In this document: piece by piece, positions 61,066 through 64,000 of the stretch
Position numbering within the stretch: the stretch's first letter is position 1
Layout of the letters: every line of letters begins with the position of its first letter
Assembly (NCBI GenBank): GCA_013178015.1
Contig: JABLXR010000003.1
Span: forward strand, 1 to 64,000
Direction of reading: 5' to 3'
DNA from: Anaerolineae bacterium
GTDB taxonomy: Bacteria; Chloroflexota; Anaerolineae; DRVO01
Length of the DNA stretch: 64,000 bases
The notes under the pieces: generated by a model
What the model was told of the DNA's origin: nothing
What the model saw: only the letters and a program-made list of their open reading frames with translations
Database searches by the model: none
Position numbers and translations under genes: made by a program

Positions 61066-61881
61066 TTGCCTCAGTCGTCTCACACCTCCCCGCTGCAGCG
61101 CGTCAAAGGCTGGATCATAGACATGGACGGGGTCCTGTACCGCGACACCGAGCCCATCCCCGGAGCTCGCGAGTTGTTGGCCGCCTTCTCGGAGGAGGGC
61201 GTGCCCTTCCTGCTGCTCACCAACAACTCGGCGCTTACGCCAGGCCAGTACGCCCGGAAGATCTCCGCCATGGGCATTACCGTGCCCGAGGAGCAGATTC
61301 TCACCTCTGCCTTGGCCACCGCCGCCTACCTGGACGAGAACGCCGAACCAGGCTCGCCCGTATACGTGATCGGGTCCGACGGCCTGCTCCAGGCCCTGCG
61401 GCGAAGCCGGGTACGGATCACCGAGGACTACCGGGAGGCCCGCTACGTGACCGTCGGGCTCAACCGGAAGCTAACCTTCCAGCACCTCCAGGATGCGACC
61501 CTGGCGATTCGCCGGGGCGCTCAGTTCATAGGCACCAACCCCGACCGCACCTTGCCCACCCCGGCAGGCGAGATCCCGGGCAACGGCGCCATACTGGCCG
61601 CCCTTCAGGCGGCCACGGACGTCGAACCGCTGGTCATCGGCAAGCCCCAGCCGGGCATCTTCGACTGGGCTCGCTCCCAGCTCGGCCTTCCCGCCCAGGA
61701 GGTCGCCTGCCTGGGAGACCGTCTCGAGACTGACGTGTTGGGAGGCCACCGCGCCGGGCTGGTGACCGTATTCGTGCTCTCGGGCGTGAGCACCGAAGAG
61801 GACCTGGCCGGTTTCGCACCCAAGCCTGACGCCGTGTTTGCCGATTCCTTCGATCTCTTGCGCGCGTGGAAGGCCCGGTGA
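61066..61881 (+). CDS. HAD-superfamily phosphatase, NagD/class IIA type
   Basis: 271 residues. Nucleophile Asp in GWIIDMDGVLYRD, motif II LLTNNSA, the class IIA cap (QILTSALATAAYLDENA), motif III Lys in VIGKPQPGIF, and motif IV CLGDRLETDVLGGHRAG. Dephosphorylates small phosphates such as glycerol phosphate, p-nitrophenyl phosphate or nucleotides in relatives; true substrate unknown. TTG 61066 is decided by AAGGAG; it lies two bases after the previous stop. It ends in a GTGA overlap with rlmN. Confidence 0.9.
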   Translation: MPQSSHTSPLQRVKGWIIDMDGVLYRDTEPIPGARELLAAFSEEGVPFLLLTNNSALTPGQYARKISAMGITVPEEQILTSALATAAYLDENAEPGSPVYVIGSDGLLQALRRSRVRITEDYREARYVTVGLNRKLTFQHLQDATLAIRRGAQFIGTNPDRTLPTPAGEIPGNGAILAALQAATDVEPLVIGKPQPGIFDWARSQLGLPAQEVACLGDRLETDVLGGHRAGLVTVFVLSGVSTEEDLAGFAPKPDAVFADSFDLLRAWKAR

Positions 61882-63020
61882 TCCTGCCTGACCAGGGCAC
61901 ACGACCGAGCGACAGCCAGACCGGGCATCCGGCCAGTTTCTACGATCTGTCCCAGGAAGAACTGCAACCGGTACTCAGGGATCTGCGAGCGCCCCAGTAT
62001 CGCGTCCGCCAGGTGTGGAGCTGGGCCTACCGGCACCTGGTGTCCGACTTCGAAGCCATGACCAACCTCCCGGCTGCCCTTCGACGGGAGCTGGCCCGGC
62101 GTTACACCCTCAGGCCTGCCGAGCTGGTGGACTCCACGGCGGATCAGGCTTCGCGCACCCGCAAGGACTTGCTTCGCCTGCTTGACGGAGAGACCATCGA
62201 GACGGTGCTGATGGAGGAGCCTCACGGACATACCGTGTGCGTCTCTACCCAAGTGGGCTGCCCGATGCGCTGCACCATATGCGCCACGGGTCGGGCCGGG
62301 TTCCGCCGCAACCTCACTGCCGGCGAGATCGTGTACCAGGTGGTGCACTTCGGTCGGCTCCTGGCCCCGCGCGCGCTCCGGGTCACCAATGTGGTGTTCA
62401 TGGGCATGGGCGAGCCCCTGCTCAACTACGACGCTACGCTGCTGGCCATCGCTCGGCTGGCCGACCCTTCCGGCCTCTCCATCAGCCCCCAACGCATCAC
62501 TGTGTCCACCGTCGGCTTCCCCGACCGCATCGTGAGCCTGGCCAGCCAGCCCTATCCGGTGAGGCTGGCCATCTCCCTGCACGGGGCTGACGAGGAGACG
62601 CGGCGGGGGCTGATGCCGCTGGCTGGGGACGTACCGCTCCCCCAGCTGATCTCAGCCTGTCAGACCTACGCCCGAGTGCGGCGCCAGCGGATCACTTTCG
62701 AGTACGTCATGGTGGCCGGAGTCAACGACTCCGTCGAGCACGCTCGTCGGTTGGTCTCCCTCATCGGGGCGCTTCCCGCCCACGTCAACCTGATTCCCCT
62801 GAACCCTGTGCCGGGGTGCGACCTGCGGCCATCTTCACCGGACGCCATCGAGCACTTTCGCAATGTGCTGCGGCGGTCTAGAATACCTTGTACTGTTCGC
62901 TATAGCCGCGGGGTCCGCATCCGGGCCGGCTGCGGCCAGCTTCGCTCGCAAGCCAGTGGCAGAGCCAAGAGAAAGGAGAACCTGCCGCGTCGTCCTGGAA
63001 CACGGCCCAAACGGGAGTAG
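61878..63020 (+). CDS. rlmN: Dual-specificity 23S rRNA/tRNA adenine-C2 methyltransferase RlmN
   Basis: 380 residues. Radical SAM enzyme methylating C2 of A2503 in 23S rRNA and A37 in tRNAs. The iron-sulfur motif is CPMRCTIC (CxxxCxxC) in VSTQVGCPMRCTICATGRAGF; VVFMGMGEPLLNYD, ISTVGF-like VSTVGFPD and LAISLHGADEETRRGLMP follow. A C-terminal Cys in IRAGCGQL is the methyl-carrying residue. GTG 61878 overlaps the HAD stop as GTGA (GTG 61866 is the alternative). A basic tail of about 30 residues is longer than usual. Confidence 0.95.
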   Translation: MILPDQGTRPSDSQTGHPASFYDLSQEELQPVLRDLRAPQYRVRQVWSWAYRHLVSDFEAMTNLPAALRRELARRYTLRPAELVDSTADQASRTRKDLLRLLDGETIETVLMEEPHGHTVCVSTQVGCPMRCTICATGRAGFRRNLTAGEIVYQVVHFGRLLAPRALRVTNVVFMGMGEPLLNYDATLLAIARLADPSGLSISPQRITVSTVGFPDRIVSLASQPYPVRLAISLHGADEETRRGLMPLAGDVPLPQLISACQTYARVRRQRITFEYVMVAGVNDSVEHARRLVSLIGALPAHVNLIPLNPVPGCDLRPSSPDAIEHFRNVLRRSRIPCTVRYSRGVRIRAGCGQLRSQASGRAKRKENLPRRPGTRPKRE

Positions 63021-63088
63021 CATGGCCCGCCGGAGGGCCCACGCGCATTCGGCCGTGGCGTCGGCGCCGACAGGGTGGTACGGCCTAG

Positions 63089-64000
63089 ATGCCCGCACAG
63101 ACAGAAACTGCTGTGGCCACACCGGTCAGGCCCGCTCGCCGGGTGGCCGTCCCCGAGTCGGCCGACCGGGTCGGGCGCGCGGTTAACTCGCTGGCCTGGC
63201 CTGTCATCCTCGAGAACCTCTTTCAGACTGCACTCGGCACCGCCAACATGATGATGGTGGGAAGCCTGGGCGCAGCCGCCATCGCCGGTGTGGGTTCAGC
63301 TACCCAGATCGTCTTCGTTCTCCAGGCCGCCTTCGGGGCCGTTACCACCGGCACTACCGTCCTCATCGCCCGAGCCATCGGGGCCCATCAGGACGAGGAA
63401 GCCAACCTGATCACCAAGCAGTCCATGGTGCTGGGGCTGATACTGGCAGTTGCCCTGGGCGTGGTCGGGTATTACTACTCGTACCAGCTCATTGCCCTGT
63501 TGGGTGCCGAGCCGGAGGTAGTGCGGCTCGGTGGGGGCTATCTGCGGATCACCATGGTCTCCGGGGTGGTGCTGCTGGGCATGTTCGTCATCAGCGGCGC
63601 GCTACGTGGGGCGGGGGACACTCGGACCCCCATGGTGGTTACCGGCCTCATCAACCTGGTCAACATCGCCATCTCGTACGTCCTCATCTTCGGCAAGCTG
63701 GGGCTGCCCACTCTGGGCGTCGACGGAGCCGCCTGGGGCGCGGCTGTCTCTCGTACCATAGGGACTGCCATCCTGGTGGGGATTCTGGTCCGGGGCAAAG
63801 GTGCCCTCAACATTCGCGGCCTTGACGGCTGGCTGCCCCATCCCAGGACGTGCTGGCGCATCACTCGGCTAGGCACGCCCTCTATGATCGAGCAGCTGGC
63901 GATGAGCGGCGGCATGCTCATATACGGCGTCATCGCCATCTCGTTGGGCACCACTGTGTATGCTGCCCAGCGCATCACCTTCCAGGCTCTCTCCATCTCC
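63089..64000 (+). CDS. MATE-family multidrug/toxin efflux transporter, N-terminal part (3' cut by window)
   Basis: 304 residues visible from ATG 63089 to the window end, still open. Typical MATE start after a short soluble tail: SLAWPVILENLFQTALGTANMMMVGSLGAAAIAGVG, then TGTTVLIARAIGAHQDEEAN, SGALRGAGDTRTPMVV and LGVDGAAWGAAVSRTIG. About eight of the usual 12 helices are seen. It exports drugs or metabolites in exchange for H+ or Na+. The frame is complete to the end of the window. No strong ribosome site. Confidence 0.9.
   Translation, partial: MPAQTETAVATPVRPARRVAVPESADRVGRAVNSLAWPVILENLFQTALGTANMMMVGSLGAAAIAGVGSATQIVFVLQAAFGAVTTGTTVLIARAIGAHQDEEANLITKQSMVLGLILAVALGVVGYYYSYQLIALLGAEPEVVRLGGGYLRITMVSGVVLLGMFVISGALRGAGDTRTPMVVTGLINLVNIAISYVLIFGKLGLPTLGVDGAAWGAAVSRTIGTAILVGILVRGKGALNIRGLDGWLPHPRTCWRITRLGTPSMIEQLAMSGGMLIYGVIAISLGTTVYAAQRITFQALSIS

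Noticed and set aside
1-64000. tRNA, rRNA, insertion sequence, phage or CRISPR elements
   Set aside because: No T-loop-like GGTTCGAATCC motifs outside coding frames, no transposase or integrase motifs and no repeat arrays were found by eye; a program could still find a small RNA.

Overview
The window is GC-rich, gene-dense bacterial DNA. Gene content and style point to a member of the Chloroflexota, probably near Anaerolineae; this is inferred from the type of genes, not from a marker tree. Signs are: secreted proteins with long Pro/Thr-rich linkers, a recurring four-cysteine 'CPYLG' module, a small membrane protein beside a sortase, cell-wall genes of a single-membrane type (sortase with an LPDTG protein, LytR-CpsA-Psr protein, LysM glycosidase), and many 4-base stop/start overlaps with TTG or GTG starts. 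No rRNA, tRNA, CRISPR array, transposase or phage gene was seen.

Layout. 1-2320: end of a GH130-like gene and a nucleoside kinase. 2321-2886: a non-coding stretch with a 19-base direct repeat. 2887-13539: one long forward run: prfA, prmC, an Sua5/YrdC gene, rpiB, a membrane protein, then a surface-polysaccharide block (GT4, GT9, WecG/TagA-type transferase, the two halves of HldE as separate genes, MurJ), a sortase and a small membrane protein. 13574-19655: a sigma-54 block: rpoN, a sensor kinase with a solute-binding-like ectodomain, an NtrC-type activator, a lone receiver and a small membrane protein. 19667-27359: a 2075-residue TPR protein overlapping a gene for a clan CD (C25/caspase-like) cysteine protease. 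27402-32943: a coiled-coil protein, FtsZ, a small protein, a LysM/glycoside hydrolase, an LCP protein and an LPDTG protein.

33039-35427 (minus): cupin, an unrecognised protein and a flavin oxidoreductase. 35565-36161 (plus): a membrane-anchored SH3b protein. 36247-44912 (minus): nusA, ylxR/rnpM, infB, rbfA, nrnA, truB, ribF, archease, rtcB; this is a translation/RNA operon with no rimP in front and an RNA-ligase pair at its end. 45403-46593: thioredoxin facing a zinc-ribbon gene and rplI across a strong terminator hairpin. 46990-50533: a Pro/Thr-rich lipoprotein and a GT39-like mannosyltransferase. 50579-53332 (minus): nitroreductase, Old Yellow Enzyme and zinc alcohol dehydrogenase. 53518-57414: a BY-kinase/Wzz protein and two paralogous Cys-module surface proteins. 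57451-64000: FAH-family hydrolase, der, an RNA methyltransferase, a HAD phosphatase, rlmN and a MATE transporter cut by the window edge.

The most interesting parts are the TPR/C25-protease pair, which looks like a split version of TPR plus caspase-like effector designs; the sigma-54 block, with a -24/-12-type site before rpoN and a zinc-ribbon insert in RpoN itself; and the surface-protein set (sortase substrate, two four-Cys-module proteins, related C-terminal domains). All functions are read from motifs and neighbours; no database search was run.
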